From: Lichenicoccus roseus
GTDB taxonomy: Bacteria; Pseudomonadota; Alphaproteobacteria; Acetobacterales; Acetobacteraceae
NCBI RefSeq assembly: GCF_005844085.1
Contig: NZ_VCDI01000005.1
Span: 1-64,000, forward strand
DNA length: 64,000 bases
Reading direction: 5' to 3'
The translations under genes were made by a program, and so were the position numbers. The first letter of the stretch is position 1; each line of letters starts with the position of its first letter. The notes below the pieces were generated by a model. That model ran no database searches. It worked only from the letters and a program-made list of their open reading frames with translations, and was not told where the DNA came from. This document shows, piece after piece, positions 17,530 through 26,305 of the stretch.

Positions 17530-18821
17530 CAAGCCCGGCCCTCACCCGCCTCGCCGCCGCGCGCGTGCAGGGCGTGCCCGCCGGTCTCGTGTCGATCTGT
17601 TCGGCGCATCCGCTGGTGATCGAGGCGGCGCTGCTGCAGGCACGCGACGACGGCACCGAGGTCCTCATCGAGGCGACCTGCAACCAGGTCAACCAGGAGG
17701 GCGGCTATACCGGCATGACGCCCGCCGCCTTCCGCGACTTCGTGCACGGCATTGCGGATCATGTGGGCTTCGCACGCGAGCGCGTCGTCCTGGGCGGCGA
17801 CCATCTCGGACCCAATCCCTGGAAGCACCTGCCGGCGGACGAGGCGATGGCGCGCGCCGAGCGGATGATCGCGGGCTACGCCGAAGCCGGCTACGTGAAG
17901 CTGCATCTCGATGCCAGCATGGGCTGCGCGGGGGAGCCCGCTGCCCTGGACGACACCCAGACCGCCGGACGCGCCGCCCGCCTGGCCGCCGCCGCCGAGC
18001 ATGCCGCCCCCGGGCAGGCGGTGTACGTCATCGGCACCGAGGTCCCGACCCCCGGCGGCGCGCTCGAGGCGCTCGACCATCTGCAGCCGACCGAGGCCGA
18101 TGCCGTCCTCGCCACCTACGCCGTCCATGCGGACGCCTTCCGCGACGTGGCGAAGGGCGACGCCTGGCGCCGGGTGCTGGCGATCGTGGTGCAGCCCGGC
18201 GTCGAGTTCGGGCACGAGAACGTCGCGGTGTATGCGCCGGAGCGTGCGCTGGCTTTGAGCGCATCCCTCGACGCCATGCCGGGACTGGTGTTCGAGGCAC
18301 ATTCCACCGACTACCAGCCGGAAGCGAGCCTGCGGCGCCTGGTGCAGGACGGCTATCCGATCCTGAAGGTCGGTCCCGGCCTGACCTTCGCGCTGCGCGA
18401 GGCGCTGTACGGGCTGGACGCGATCGACGGCATCCTGCATCCCGGACACGACCGGCTTGTGGACACCATGGAGACGGTGATGCTGGCCGAGCCGAAGCAC
18501 TGGCGGAGCCACTATCCCGGCACGTTCGACGAGCAGCGCCTGCTGCGCCACTACAGCTACAGCGACCGCATCCGCTACTACTGGCCGGTGCCGGCGGCGC
18601 AGGCGGCGGTGGACGCGCTGCTGGGCCGTCTCGGCGACAGCCCGATCCCTGAGACGCTGGTCAGCCAGCACCTGCCGCGGCTGCATGAGCGCGTCATGCT
18701 CGGCGCCATTCCGCCGCTGGCCCGCACGCTGCTGATCGAGAGCGTGCGCGACGTGCTGCGCATCTATGGCCGGGCATGCCGGCCATCCGCGACACCATCG
18801 ACGAAGGAGAGGCAGGCATGA
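17526..18821 (+). CDS. gatZ: GatZ/KbaZ-family protein, probable tagatose-6-phosphate epimerase
   Basis: 431 residues, full length for the GatZ/KbaZ family. Conserved parts include SICSAHPLVIEAALLQA, IEATCNQVNQEGGYTGMTP, VLGGDHLGPNPWKHL and VYVIGTEVPTPGGA. In enteric bacteria GatZ is a non-catalytic partner of the aldolase GatY. No gatY is present here, which fits the alphaproteobacterial situation where GatZ itself converts D-tagatose 6-phosphate to D-fructose 6-phosphate. The GTG start overlaps the kinase stop by four bases. Confidence 0.85.
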   Translation: MTSPALTRLAAARVQGVPAGLVSICSAHPLVIEAALLQARDDGTEVLIEATCNQVNQEGGYTGMTPAAFRDFVHGIADHVGFARERVVLGGDHLGPNPWKHLPADEAMARAERMIAGYAEAGYVKLHLDASMGCAGEPAALDDTQTAGRAARLAAAAEHAAPGQAVYVIGTEVPTPGGALEALDHLQPTEADAVLATYAVHADAFRDVAKGDAWRRVLAIVVQPGVEFGHENVAVYAPERALALSASLDAMPGLVFEAHSTDYQPEASLRRLVQDGYPILKVGPGLTFALREALYGLDAIDGILHPGHDRLVDTMETVMLAEPKHWRSHYPGTFDEQRLLRHYSYSDRIRYYWPVPAAQAAVDALLGRLGDSPIPETLVSQHLPRLHERVMLGAIPPLARTLLIESVRDVLRIYGRACRPSATPSTKERQA

Positions 18822-19588
18822 TCCTGCAGGGCAAGGTCGCCATCATCACCGGTGGCGCGCGTGGCATCGGCCGCGCCATCGCCGAGCGCTACACGAGCGA
18901 GGGTGCCATCGCGGTGATCGCCGACCTCAACGAAGCCGGCGCCCAGGCGGCAGCGGCCGAGATCGGCGGCGGCTGCATCGGACTGGCGCTGGACGTGACC
19001 CGCCAGGACTCGATCGACACGCTGGTGGCGGCGGTGGTTGCGCGCTATGGCCGCATCGACATCCTGGTCAACAACGCCGGCATCTTCGACCTCGCCCCGA
19101 CCGTCGAGATAACCCGGGCCAGCTACCAGCGGGTCTATGCGGTCAATGTCGAGGGACTGCTGTTCACCCTGCAGGCGGTGGCGAAGCAGATGATCGCCCA
19201 GGGAAGCGGGGGCAAGATCATCAATTTTGCCTCCCAGGCCGGGCGGCGTGGCGAGCCGCTGGTGGCGATCTACTGCTCCTCGAAGGCGGCGGTGATCAGC
19301 CTGACCCAGAGCACCGGGCTCGACCTGATCCGGCATGGCATCAACGTCAACGCCATCGCGCCCGGGGTGGTCGACAACGAGCACTGGGACGATGTCGATG
19401 CCCGCTTCGCCCGCTACGAGGGCCTGCAGCCCGGCGAGAAGAAGCGCCAGGTCGCCGCGTCGGTACCGTTCGGCCGGATGGCGCGTCCCGACGAGGTCGC
19501 CGGACTGGCCCTCTTCCTAGCCGGCCCGGACTCGGACTATATCGTTGCGCAGACATACAATATCGACGGCGGCAACTGGATGAGCTGA
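18818..19588 (+). CDS. Short-chain polyol dehydrogenase (sorbitol/galactitol type)
   Basis: 256 residues. The Rossmann motif GGARGIGRA, NNAG, and the catalytic YCSSKAA are present, and the close DYIVAQTYNIDGGNWMS is typical of SmoS/PolS-type sorbitol dehydrogenases. It would oxidise an alditol to a ketose with NAD+, feeding the kinase and GatZ. The start ATG overlaps the gatZ stop (ATGA) and is preceded by AAGGAGAGGC. Substrate among sorbitol, galactitol and altritol cannot be fixed from sequence. Confidence 0.88.
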   Translation: MILQGKVAIITGGARGIGRAIAERYTSEGAIAVIADLNEAGAQAAAAEIGGGCIGLALDVTRQDSIDTLVAAVVARYGRIDILVNNAGIFDLAPTVEITRASYQRVYAVNVEGLLFTLQAVAKQMIAQGSGGKIINFASQAGRRGEPLVAIYCSSKAAVISLTQSTGLDLIRHGINVNAIAPGVVDNEHWDDVDARFARYEGLQPGEKKRQVAASVPFGRMARPDEVAGLALFLAGPDSDYIVAQTYNIDGGNWMS

Positions 19589-19611
19589 CCGCCGGCAGGG
19601 GGAAGACGTTT

Positions 19612-20937
19612 ATGAAGATGAACAAGAAGCACGGGCTGACGGCCGCCGTGGCCGCCGCCGGGATGGCGCTTGCGGGCTCGGCACAGGCCGACACGACGTT
19701 GACGATCGCGACCGTCAACAACGGCCAGATGATCCAGATGCAGAAGCTGACGCCGGTGTTCGAGAAGTCGCACCCGGGGATCCACCTGAACTGGGTGGTG
19801 CTCGAGGAGAACGTGCTGCGCCAGCGCGTGACCACCGACATCGCCACCCACGCCGGCCAGTTCGACGTGCTGACCATCGGCAACTACGAGGTGCCGATAT
19901 GGGCGAAGCAGAACTGGATCGAGCCGATGGACAACCTGCCGGCGGGCTTCGACGCCGAGGACATCCTGGCCCCGGTGCGCGAGGGCATCAGCTACAAAGG
20001 CAAGCTCTACGCGCTGCCGTTCTACGCCGAGAGCGTTATGACGCTGTATCGGACCGACCTGTTCAAGAAGGCCGGGATCACCATGCCGGCAGCGCCGACC
20101 TACGACCAGATCCGCGAATTCGCCGACAAGATCACCGACAAGTCGCATGGCATCTACGGCATCTGCCTGCGCGGCAAGCCGGGCTGGGGCGAGAACATGG
20201 CCTACTTCTCGACGCTGGTGACGGCGATGGGCGGCCAGTGGTTCGACATGCACTGGCACCCGACCATCAACACCGCCGCCTGGAAGCAGGCGCTCACCTA
20301 CTATGATGACATCCTGAAGGCCGACGGACCGCCGGGCCTGTCCTCGAACGGGTTCAACGAGAACCTGTCGCTGTTCACAAGCGGGCATTGCGGCATGTGG
20401 ATCGACGCCACCTCGGCGGCCGGCATCGTCTACGACAAGAAGCAGTCCACCGTGGCCGACAATGTCGGCTTCGCGGCGTCGCCGACCGGCAGCTTCACCG
20501 GCGGTCCGACCTGGCTGTGGTCGTGGAACCTGGCGATCCCGAAGAGCTCGCCGCATCTCGACGCCGCCCGCCAGTTCGTGACCTGGGCGACCTCGAAGGA
20601 CTACATCAAGCTGGTCGCGCAGACCGATGGCTGGGTCACCATTCCGCCCGGCACGCGCGCCTCGTCGTTCGCGGCGCCCGAGTACAAGCAGGTTGCGCCG
20701 TTCTCGTCCTTCGTCGAGGACGCCATCAACCACTCCAACCCGACCGGCCAGACCAAGAACCCGCGGCCCTATACCGGCGCCCAGTATGTCGGCATCCCGC
20801 AGTTCCAGGCGATCGGCACCAGCGTCGGCCAGACCGTCGCGGCGACGCTCGCCGGCCAGCAGACGGTCGATCAGGCGCTTGCTTCGGCGCAGGCCTCGAC
20901 CAACCGGACCATCCGCCAGGCTGGCTACCAGAAGTAA
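19612..20937 (+). CDS. Polyol ABC transporter substrate-binding protein (SmoE-like)
   Basis: 441 residues with a signal peptide ending AGSAQA before DTTLTIATVNN. It is a type 1 solute-binding protein of the sorbitol/mannitol (SmoE) group: segments such as NWVVLEENVLRQRVTTDIAT, FDVLTIGNYEVPIWAKQNW and LPFYAESVMTLYRTDLFKKA are characteristic. It is the last gene of the operon, and a strong terminator follows. No permease or ATPase gene accompanies it, so it must rely on components encoded elsewhere or be an orphan. Confidence 0.88.
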   Translation: MKMNKKHGLTAAVAAAGMALAGSAQADTTLTIATVNNGQMIQMQKLTPVFEKSHPGIHLNWVVLEENVLRQRVTTDIATHAGQFDVLTIGNYEVPIWAKQNWIEPMDNLPAGFDAEDILAPVREGISYKGKLYALPFYAESVMTLYRTDLFKKAGITMPAAPTYDQIREFADKITDKSHGIYGICLRGKPGWGENMAYFSTLVTAMGGQWFDMHWHPTINTAAWKQALTYYDDILKADGPPGLSSNGFNENLSLFTSGHCGMWIDATSAAGIVYDKKQSTVADNVGFAASPTGSFTGGPTWLWSWNLAIPKSSPHLDAARQFVTWATSKDYIKLVAQTDGWVTIPPGTRASSFAAPEYKQVAPFSSFVEDAINHSNPTGQTKNPRPYTGAQYVGIPQFQAIGTSVGQTVAATLAGQQTVDQALASAQASTNRTIRQAGYQK

Positions 20938-20966
20938 GCCGGACCTGATTTCTCGCGCCTGACGAG

Positions 20967-21000
20967 CCGGCTCCCCGTTCGCGGGGAGCCGGTTTCGTTT
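20967..21000 (+). terminator. Rho-independent terminator of the polyol operon
   Basis: A perfect 11-bp stem (CCGGCTCCCCG with CGGGGAGCCGG) with a short TTCG-type loop is followed by TTTCGTTT. It lies 30 bases after the binding-protein stop and could also serve the convergent prolyl oligopeptidase gene. Confidence 0.85.
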
Positions 21001-21014
21001 CTGCTCTCTCCTGA

Positions 21015-23216
21015 TCAGCCTCCGGGCGGCAGCTTCATGCCGAGCTGGTCGAACAGGAACGCCATGTAGTCCGCCTGCTGGTCGACGCGCACGCTGAGCG
21101 CGCTGCCGATGCCGTGCCCGGCCTTGTCGCTGATCGAAAGATAGACCGGATAGCCGGACGCGGTCGCCGACTGCAGGCGCGCGATCATCTTGCGCGACTG
21201 CGCCGGATTGACCCGTCCGTCATGCGTGCCGGTCGCCATGAATACCGCCGGGTAGCGCACCCCGTCGCGCACATGCTGGTACGGCGAATAGGCCAGCATC
21301 GCCCGGAACTGCGCCGGATCCTTCACCGAGCCGAATTCCGTCACGTTGAAGGCGCCGTTCGGGTCGAGCTCGATGCGCATCATGTCGTAGATGCCGACCA
21401 GCGACACCACGGCACGGAACATCGACGGCGCCTGCGTCAGCGCCGCACCCATCAGCAGGCCGCCGTTGCTGCCGCCGAGGATGGCAAGATGCGCCGGCGA
21501 GGTGATGTGGTGCGCGATCAGCGCGTGGCCGGCGGCGAGGAAATCGTCGAACACGTGCTGCTTGTGGGTCAGCGCGCCGTCGCTGTGCCAGGTCTCGCCG
21601 TATTCGCCGCCGCCACGGATATTCGCGACCGCATATTCGCCGCCGGCATCCAGCCACAGCCGCGTCGCCGCGCCGGCGAAGCGTGGCGTCATCGAGACGT
21701 CGTAGCCGCCATAGCCATAAAGCAGGGTGGGTCGCCGGCCATCGGCGGGAGCACCGCGACGGCGGATGATGTTCACCGGCACCCGGGTGCCGTCCTTCGA
21801 CGTCGCGAAGATACGCACCACCTCGGCATCGTCGAACCTCACCGGACTGGTCTCGGCGAGACCGGTCGGCGCCGATCGCCGGGTCGCCTCGTCGTAGGAC
21901 AGCACCCGCGTCGGCTGCAGGTAGGTCTGCACGCTGTACAGCACATGGCCGTCCGGCGTCGGCTCGAGTTCGTCCACCGCGGCGATCGGCGGCAGCGCGA
22001 TCTCGCCCCTCGGCGTGCCGTCATGGGCGAAGACCGCCACCCGCGACGGGCCGCCGGCAAGTTCGCGCAGGTAGAGCGCGTCGCGCGTCACCGCCACCGC
22101 CTCGCCACCGAATTCGCCGCCGCCCTCGATCGCGCCCTCGCCCTGCGGGACCAGCAGTCTCGCGTGCGACAGGGCGAGGTCGGTGAGCTCCAGCGCCAGG
22201 ATCCTGCCGCGTGGCGCATCCCGCTTGGACACCAGGTAGAGGATGTTGTCCGGTCCGATCGTGCCGGCGACCACCTGGTCGGCAAAATGGGTCACCTGCT
22301 CCACATGGTCACCGCCCGGGCCGCCGCCGGCAGCAATCACGTAGTGCTCGTACTCGCCGCCGTCGCCGTTCGCCACCGACACCAGCACGGCGTCCGGGTT
22401 CTCCCGGCTGTCGAGCTGGATTTCCGCGATGCGCGGAAAGTCGCGCCCCAGCACATAGCTGTCGGTCGCCGGGTCGGTGCCGATGCGATGATAGAACACC
22501 TGCTGGAAGAAATGCCGGTCGGCGTCCGGACGCTCGCGGCCAGGATAGCGCGTGTACCAGAAGCCCGAGCTGTCCGCGCGCCAGGCCAGCGATCCGCCGG
22601 CGGTCGGATATTGCGCGCGTGGCACCGCTTCGCCGGTCTCGTGGCCGGTGGCCACGTCATACACATGCACGGTGCCGTCCTCGCTGCCGTTGCGCGACAG
22701 CGACACAGCGACCCGCCTGCCGTCCGGGGACGGCACGAACCAGTCGATGGCGGTCTGCCCCGATGGATCGATGACATTCGGGTCGACCACCGCGCGCGCC
22801 TGCGCCGGATCCGCCGAGGCCGGCATGACGCTCACCATCGGCTGCTGCTTCGGCGGCTGCACGGTGAGCGTGAACAGCCGGCCGCCCGCCATGGTCAGGG
22901 AGTGATACGACGGCGAGGTGTGCGAGGCGACGGCCATGATGCGGTCGCGCAGGGGCCGGCGCGCCGGAAGCGGATCGAGGTAGGCCCGGGTGCGGTCGTT
23001 CTGCGCCGCCGACCAGGCGGCTGTCCCCGGATCGCTGCCATCCTCCAGCCAGCGATACGGGTCGGCGACGGCAACGCCGTGATAGTGGTCGGTCACCGTC
23101 CGCACGGTGGTGGCGGGGGCGCCGCGATCGGCGGCGATGCCCAGGGCCGGAGCGCCGGCCGCCATCGCAATGCCGGCAAGTAGAGCAAGGCGGGTGTTGG
23201 TCGAGCAGTGTCGCAT
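21015..23216 (-). CDS. Prolyl oligopeptidase, secreted S9A family
   Basis: 733 residues. A signal peptide (LALLAGIAMAAGAPALGIAA) indicates export to the periplasm. The N-terminal beta-propeller region starts DHYHGVAVADPYRWLED, a family signature. The C-terminal alpha/beta-hydrolase domain carries LLYGYGGYD, the nucleophile elbow GGSNGGLLMGAAL, the Asp in GTHDGRVNP and the catalytic His in DKAGHGIG. It cleaves short peptides after proline. AAGGAGA precedes the chosen ATG. It is divergent from the PAS-LuxR regulator. Confidence 0.92.
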   Translation of the reverse strand: MRHCSTNTRLALLAGIAMAAGAPALGIAADRGAPATTVRTVTDHYHGVAVADPYRWLEDGSDPGTAAWSAAQNDRTRAYLDPLPARRPLRDRIMAVASHTSPSYHSLTMAGGRLFTLTVQPPKQQPMVSVMPASADPAQARAVVDPNVIDPSGQTAIDWFVPSPDGRRVAVSLSRNGSEDGTVHVYDVATGHETGEAVPRAQYPTAGGSLAWRADSSGFWYTRYPGRERPDADRHFFQQVFYHRIGTDPATDSYVLGRDFPRIAEIQLDSRENPDAVLVSVANGDGGEYEHYVIAAGGGPGGDHVEQVTHFADQVVAGTIGPDNILYLVSKRDAPRGRILALELTDLALSHARLLVPQGEGAIEGGGEFGGEAVAVTRDALYLRELAGGPSRVAVFAHDGTPRGEIALPPIAAVDELEPTPDGHVLYSVQTYLQPTRVLSYDEATRRSAPTGLAETSPVRFDDAEVVRIFATSKDGTRVPVNIIRRRGAPADGRRPTLLYGYGGYDVSMTPRFAGAATRLWLDAGGEYAVANIRGGGEYGETWHSDGALTHKQHVFDDFLAAGHALIAHHITSPAHLAILGGSNGGLLMGAALTQAPSMFRAVVSLVGIYDMMRIELDPNGAFNVTEFGSVKDPAQFRAMLAYSPYQHVRDGVRYPAVFMATGTHDGRVNPAQSRKMIARLQSATASGYPVYLSISDKAGHGIGSALSVRVDQQADYMAFLFDQLGMKLPPGG

Positions 23217-23309
23217 CCTGATCTCCTTGGGGACAGGCCGGACGCTATGCGCCTGTTCCGTACTTGACGAGAAGGGTGCACGACACTTCCAGCCGCCTGC
23301 CGCGTTGCC

Positions 23310-25211
23310 ATGGCCATGAGCCGCGAAGCCGAACCAGCACCGAACCCTTCCGAAGCGAGCACGATGCCAGAGAGCATTCCGCATCGCCGCGCGGATCGCA
23401 CGCAGCTGCAGCAGATCATCCTGGGCCTCGATGACGGCGTGCTGATCATCGATCCGGACCAGACCATCGCCTGGGCGAACAAGGCGGCGCTCGACATGCA
23501 CGGAGTGGTCGATATCGCCGATCTCGGTGCGACGATCGACGAGTATCGTGCCCGCTTCGAGTTGCGCTACCGGAACAACCATCGGTTGCCGGAGGGCGCC
23601 TACCCGATGGAACGCATCATGGCCGGCGAGGCGTTCGACGAGGTGGTGGTCGAGGTCGGGCCACCCGGCGAACCGGCGCGCTGGACCCACCGGCTGCGCA
23701 GCCTGGTGCTGAACACCCCGGACGGACGGCCGGACTGCCTGGTGCTGATCATCAACGACGAGACCGATCGCTACAGCGCCGAGGAGCGCTTCGAGGCGAC
23801 GTTCGCAGCCAATCCGGCGCCGGCGATCATCTGCCGCCTCAGCGATCTCCGCTACGTCAAGGTCAACCAGGGCTTCGTCGACCTGAGCGGCTTCGCGCGC
23901 GAGCAGCTGCTCGGCCGCCTGCTTTACGACGTCGACGTGCTGGAGGCCGCGTCCGATCGTGACCTGGCGGTGGCGCGGCTGCAGGAGGGGCGCACCATCC
24001 CGCAGATGGAGGCGACGCTCAGGCTCGCCGACGGCGGCAGCAAGCTGGTGATCGTGGCCGGGCAGCCGATCGAGGTTGGTGACGATGCCTGCATGCTGTT
24101 CTCGTTTGCCGACCTGGAGCCGCGACGGCGTGCCGAGGAGGCGCTGAAGCACAGCGAGGAGCGCTTCTCGAAGGCGTTCCGGATCGCGGCCGGTCCGATG
24201 ATGGTGAGCGCACTCGAGGATTGCCGGACGCTCGATGTCAACGACGCCTTCATCGCCGCCACCGGCTACGACCGCACCGAGGCAATCGGCCGGAGCATGG
24301 CCGAACTGCAGCTCTGGGGCGACGAGGCAGCCCACCTACGCATCCACGACGAGCTGCGCAACCTTGGCCACGTGCATAGCCTGGACGTGCGGCTGCGGAC
24401 CAAGCATGGCGAGGTGGTCGACTACCTGCTGTCGGCGGAAACCGGGACCATCCAGGGCGAGCCCTGCATCATCAGCGTCATGCAGGACATCACGGCCCGG
24501 AAGCGCTCGCAGGAGGAACTGCTGGCCGCCATCGAGGCGGTCATGCAGGACACGTCGTGGTTCGGGCAGCGCATCGTCGAGAAGCTCGCCAACCTGGCCC
24601 GGGCCGGACAAAGTCGCCCCCAGGTGGAGACGACCGACCTTTCGCAACGCGAGCATGAGGTCCTGACCCTGGCGGCGGGAGGCCTGGACGATGTTGCGAT
24701 TGCGGCAAGGCTCGGCCTGTCGCGTGTGACGATCCGCAATCATATGGCCGCGATCTACGCCAAGATCGGCGTCAATCGCCGGGCGGCCGCGGTGATCTGG
24801 GCGCGCGAACGCGGCCTGGACGGCTCGGGAGATCGTCGTTCCCGTCAGCATCGCCGGACGGGACCAGGGCAAAAGAACCAGCCGGCCGGTTCGAAAGGAC
24901 CAGGATGGAGGCGTAATGATCAGCCTTTTCAGGAGGTTGACCACAGACTCGATGTAACGAACACTGTCTCTCAGCGGCGTTCGACCCACTCCGACCGTGG
25001 ACGGGACAGCGGTGCCGACAGGGGGACGTCGGATGGCAATCATCGCAGCGAAGGCAGCGACCGCCGGCTCGAGGGCTCCATCAAGGATGCCTTCGGGAAA
25101 GTGACCGGCAATCATGCGGCAACCACGGCGAAACACACGGAGCAGCCCACAGGCAAGGCGGATGACGCCGCCCGTGTGCACCAGGGCAAGGGACGCGGCA
25201 CCCCCGGATAG
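23310..25211 (+). CDS. Triple-PAS LuxR-type regulator with run-on CsbD tail
   Basis: 633 residues. Three PAS-type sensor domains lie at about 35-160 (GVLIIDPDQTIAWANKAAL), 165-285 (NPAPAIICRLSDLRYVKVNQ) and 285-410, followed by a connecting helix and a LuxR-type DNA-binding domain near 440-503 (LSQREHEVLTLAAGG, LSRVTIRNHMAAIYAKIGVN). A paralogue at 58626-60191 shares the whole layout and closes soon after ARETGL. Here 130 extra residues follow ARERGL, low-complexity at first and then a csbD-derived end. The tail looks like accidental read-through after loss of a stop. No receiver or kinase domain is seen, so it is a one-component sensor, probably of a small molecule, redox state or light. Confidence 0.85.
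   Translation: MAMSREAEPAPNPSEASTMPESIPHRRADRTQLQQIILGLDDGVLIIDPDQTIAWANKAALDMHGVVDIADLGATIDEYRARFELRYRNNHRLPEGAYPMERIMAGEAFDEVVVEVGPPGEPARWTHRLRSLVLNTPDGRPDCLVLIINDETDRYSAEERFEATFAANPAPAIICRLSDLRYVKVNQGFVDLSGFAREQLLGRLLYDVDVLEAASDRDLAVARLQEGRTIPQMEATLRLADGGSKLVIVAGQPIEVGDDACMLFSFADLEPRRRAEEALKHSEERFSKAFRIAAGPMMVSALEDCRTLDVNDAFIAATGYDRTEAIGRSMAELQLWGDEAAHLRIHDELRNLGHVHSLDVRLRTKHGEVVDYLLSAETGTIQGEPCIISVMQDITARKRSQEELLAAIEAVMQDTSWFGQRIVEKLANLARAGQSRPQVETTDLSQREHEVLTLAAGGLDDVAIAARLGLSRVTIRNHMAAIYAKIGVNRRAAAVIWARERGLDGSGDRRSRQHRRTGPGQKNQPAGSKGPGWRRNDQPFQEVDHRLDVTNTVSQRRSTHSDRGRDSGADRGTSDGNHRSEGSDRRLEGSIKDAFGKVTGNHAATTAKHTEQPTGKADDAARVHQGKGRGTPG
24958..24981 (+). promoter_or_regulatory. Possible EcfG-like promoter of the csbD relic
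   Basis: CGAAC, 15 bases, CGTT lies about 50 bases before an out-of-frame ATG with a good ribosome-binding site (25033). One -35 mismatch and a one-base-short spacer make it weak alone, but it resembles the sites at 25990 and 47190. It suggests the csbD relic once had its own promoter. Confidence 0.3.
25033..25211 (+). pseudogene. Frameshifted csbD-like gene relic
   Basis: An ATG at 25033 preceded by AGGGGGAC starts in a frame that soon stops. Another frame, open to the upstream regulator, reads DRRLEGSIKDAFGKVTGNHA and ends GKADDAARVHQGKGRGTPG. The intact csbD at 26071 has the corresponding KDRIEGGARKIKG and KETFGKVTGDRV. So a former CsbD-family gene has been shifted near its start, leaving the body in frame with the PAS-LuxR gene. 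Confidence 0.55.
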
Positions 25212-25349
25212 CCGGCCACGCGCCACGATGGTCCTGGGCGAACCGCCGTTCTGGCCCCATTGCGCGGATTTCGACAGCTCCATGCTGGACACGATGCCGG
25301 GCCGCATCGGCCCGAGACCCAGCCGGCTCTGCCCGGACGGGCGGCCCCC

Positions 25350-25865
25350 ATGGCCTTGAAGCAAGTTGGCCCGGACCGGTTCGAGGATGCCGACAGGGGA
25401 GTGCGGATCGATCTGGCGGACCGCAACGGCAATGCCGGTTACCTCAAGGGTCACTCCGGCCCATGGCGCGACTATCTCGACTATGCCGTTGAACGGCTGC
25501 AGGCGGGCAACTGGTACTATCGATCATCAGGGCCGCCGGCCGATCGCTTCCGGGCCGACGGAGATCCCGCGGCGGCGCGACAGAAGATCATGTTGCCGAA
25601 GGACGCCTTCATCCGGGGCTTCAGGCGCGCCTTCATACGAAGACGCGGGCGCCCTGCCAGCCGGGACGAAGTCTCCCAGTATGTCTCGGACATAGTCGAG
25701 GCGCTCCTGCTCAATCATCGCGCCCTGCACGGTGATCGGGACATCGCCGTTGCGGATCCGGAGATCGTCCTGTTCGAGGGACGGATGTCGATGGATGAGC
25801 TCCATGCCTCCCTGCAATCCAAGCCCGGCGCCGCGCGGGCAACTGGCGCCGACCGGACCGCGTGA
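25350..25865 (+). CDS. Hypothetical protein in stress island
   Basis: 171 residues, soluble, rich in Arg and Asp, with no signal peptide or membrane segment. It has an amphipathic middle (YLDYAVERLQAGNWYYRSSG) and a basic patch (FIRGFRRAFIRRRGRPASRD) next to a helical part (VSQYVSDIVEALLLNHRAL). I do not recognise a family. The ATG at 25350 is the first that gives a protein-like start. Position between the PAS-LuxR regulator and csbD suggests a link to the same response. Confidence 0.55.
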   Translation: MALKQVGPDRFEDADRGVRIDLADRNGNAGYLKGHSGPWRDYLDYAVERLQAGNWYYRSSGPPADRFRADGDPAAARQKIMLPKDAFIRGFRRAFIRRRGRPASRDEVSQYVSDIVEALLLNHRALHGDRDIAVADPEIVLFEGRMSMDELHASLQSKPGAARATGADRTA

Positions 25866-25989
25866 CCACCCGCACCGTGGAGAGCGGACGGTCCGATGAC
25901 CAGGTCGCACAGTACGTTTGACCCAGGCGAGTAAGTAAATAGCACCAGGTATTTCCGTAAAAATCTGCGGTTATCAGTGACTTGACTAC

Positions 25990-26014
25990 GAAACCAGTCC
26001 GCCCACTTCTCGTT
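25990..26014 (+). promoter_or_regulatory. Candidate EcfG-type promoter for csbD
   Basis: GAAAC, 16 bases, CGTT, ending 56 bases before the csbD ATG. It differs from GGAAC-N16-CGTT at one position. The surrounding 205-bp gap (25866-26070) is notably A+T-rich, as expected of a promoter region. Confidence 0.45.
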
Positions 26015-26070
26015 CCATGGCATACCGCGACGCCGGCCATGTCGGCCGCTTTCGCAACGGGAGGACGAGC

Positions 26071-26250
26071 ATGGACAAGGATCGCATCGAGGGCGGTGCC
26101 CGAAAGATCAAGGGGGCTCTCAAGGAGACCTTCGGGAAGGTGACCGGGGATCGCGTGACAGCCGCCGAGGGCAGCGCGGAAAAGGCGGCGGGCGAGGCGC
26201 AGGCCGAGACCGGAGCGTTCAAGGACAAGGTGCGCGACGCGACGAAGTAG
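26071..26250 (+). CDS. CsbD-family general stress protein
   Basis: 59 residues, the usual CsbD length, beginning MDKDRIEGGARKIKGALKET with the signature FGKVTGDR and ending in charged helix. CsbD is a small, highly hydrophilic, hydrophilin-like protein induced by general stress (sigma-B in Bacillus, EcfG-type response in alphaproteobacteria); its mechanism is unknown. GGGAGG lies eight bases before the ATG. It heads a probable operon with the membrane protein at 26306 and the CsbD-anchored protein at 27314. Confidence 0.9.
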   Translation: MDKDRIEGGARKIKGALKETFGKVTGDRVTAAEGSAEKAAGEAQAETGAFKDKVRDATK

Positions 26251-26305
26251 ACCCGCTGCGGATCGATACCGGTGCCGCACAAGCATTCCTGGAGCCTCTG
26301 TAATC

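Noticed and set aside
24916-24957. A 13-residue peptide frame MISLFRRLTTDSM with a GGAGG upstream
   Set aside because: It is too short to support as a gene and lies inside the regulator frame; it may be a chance start.
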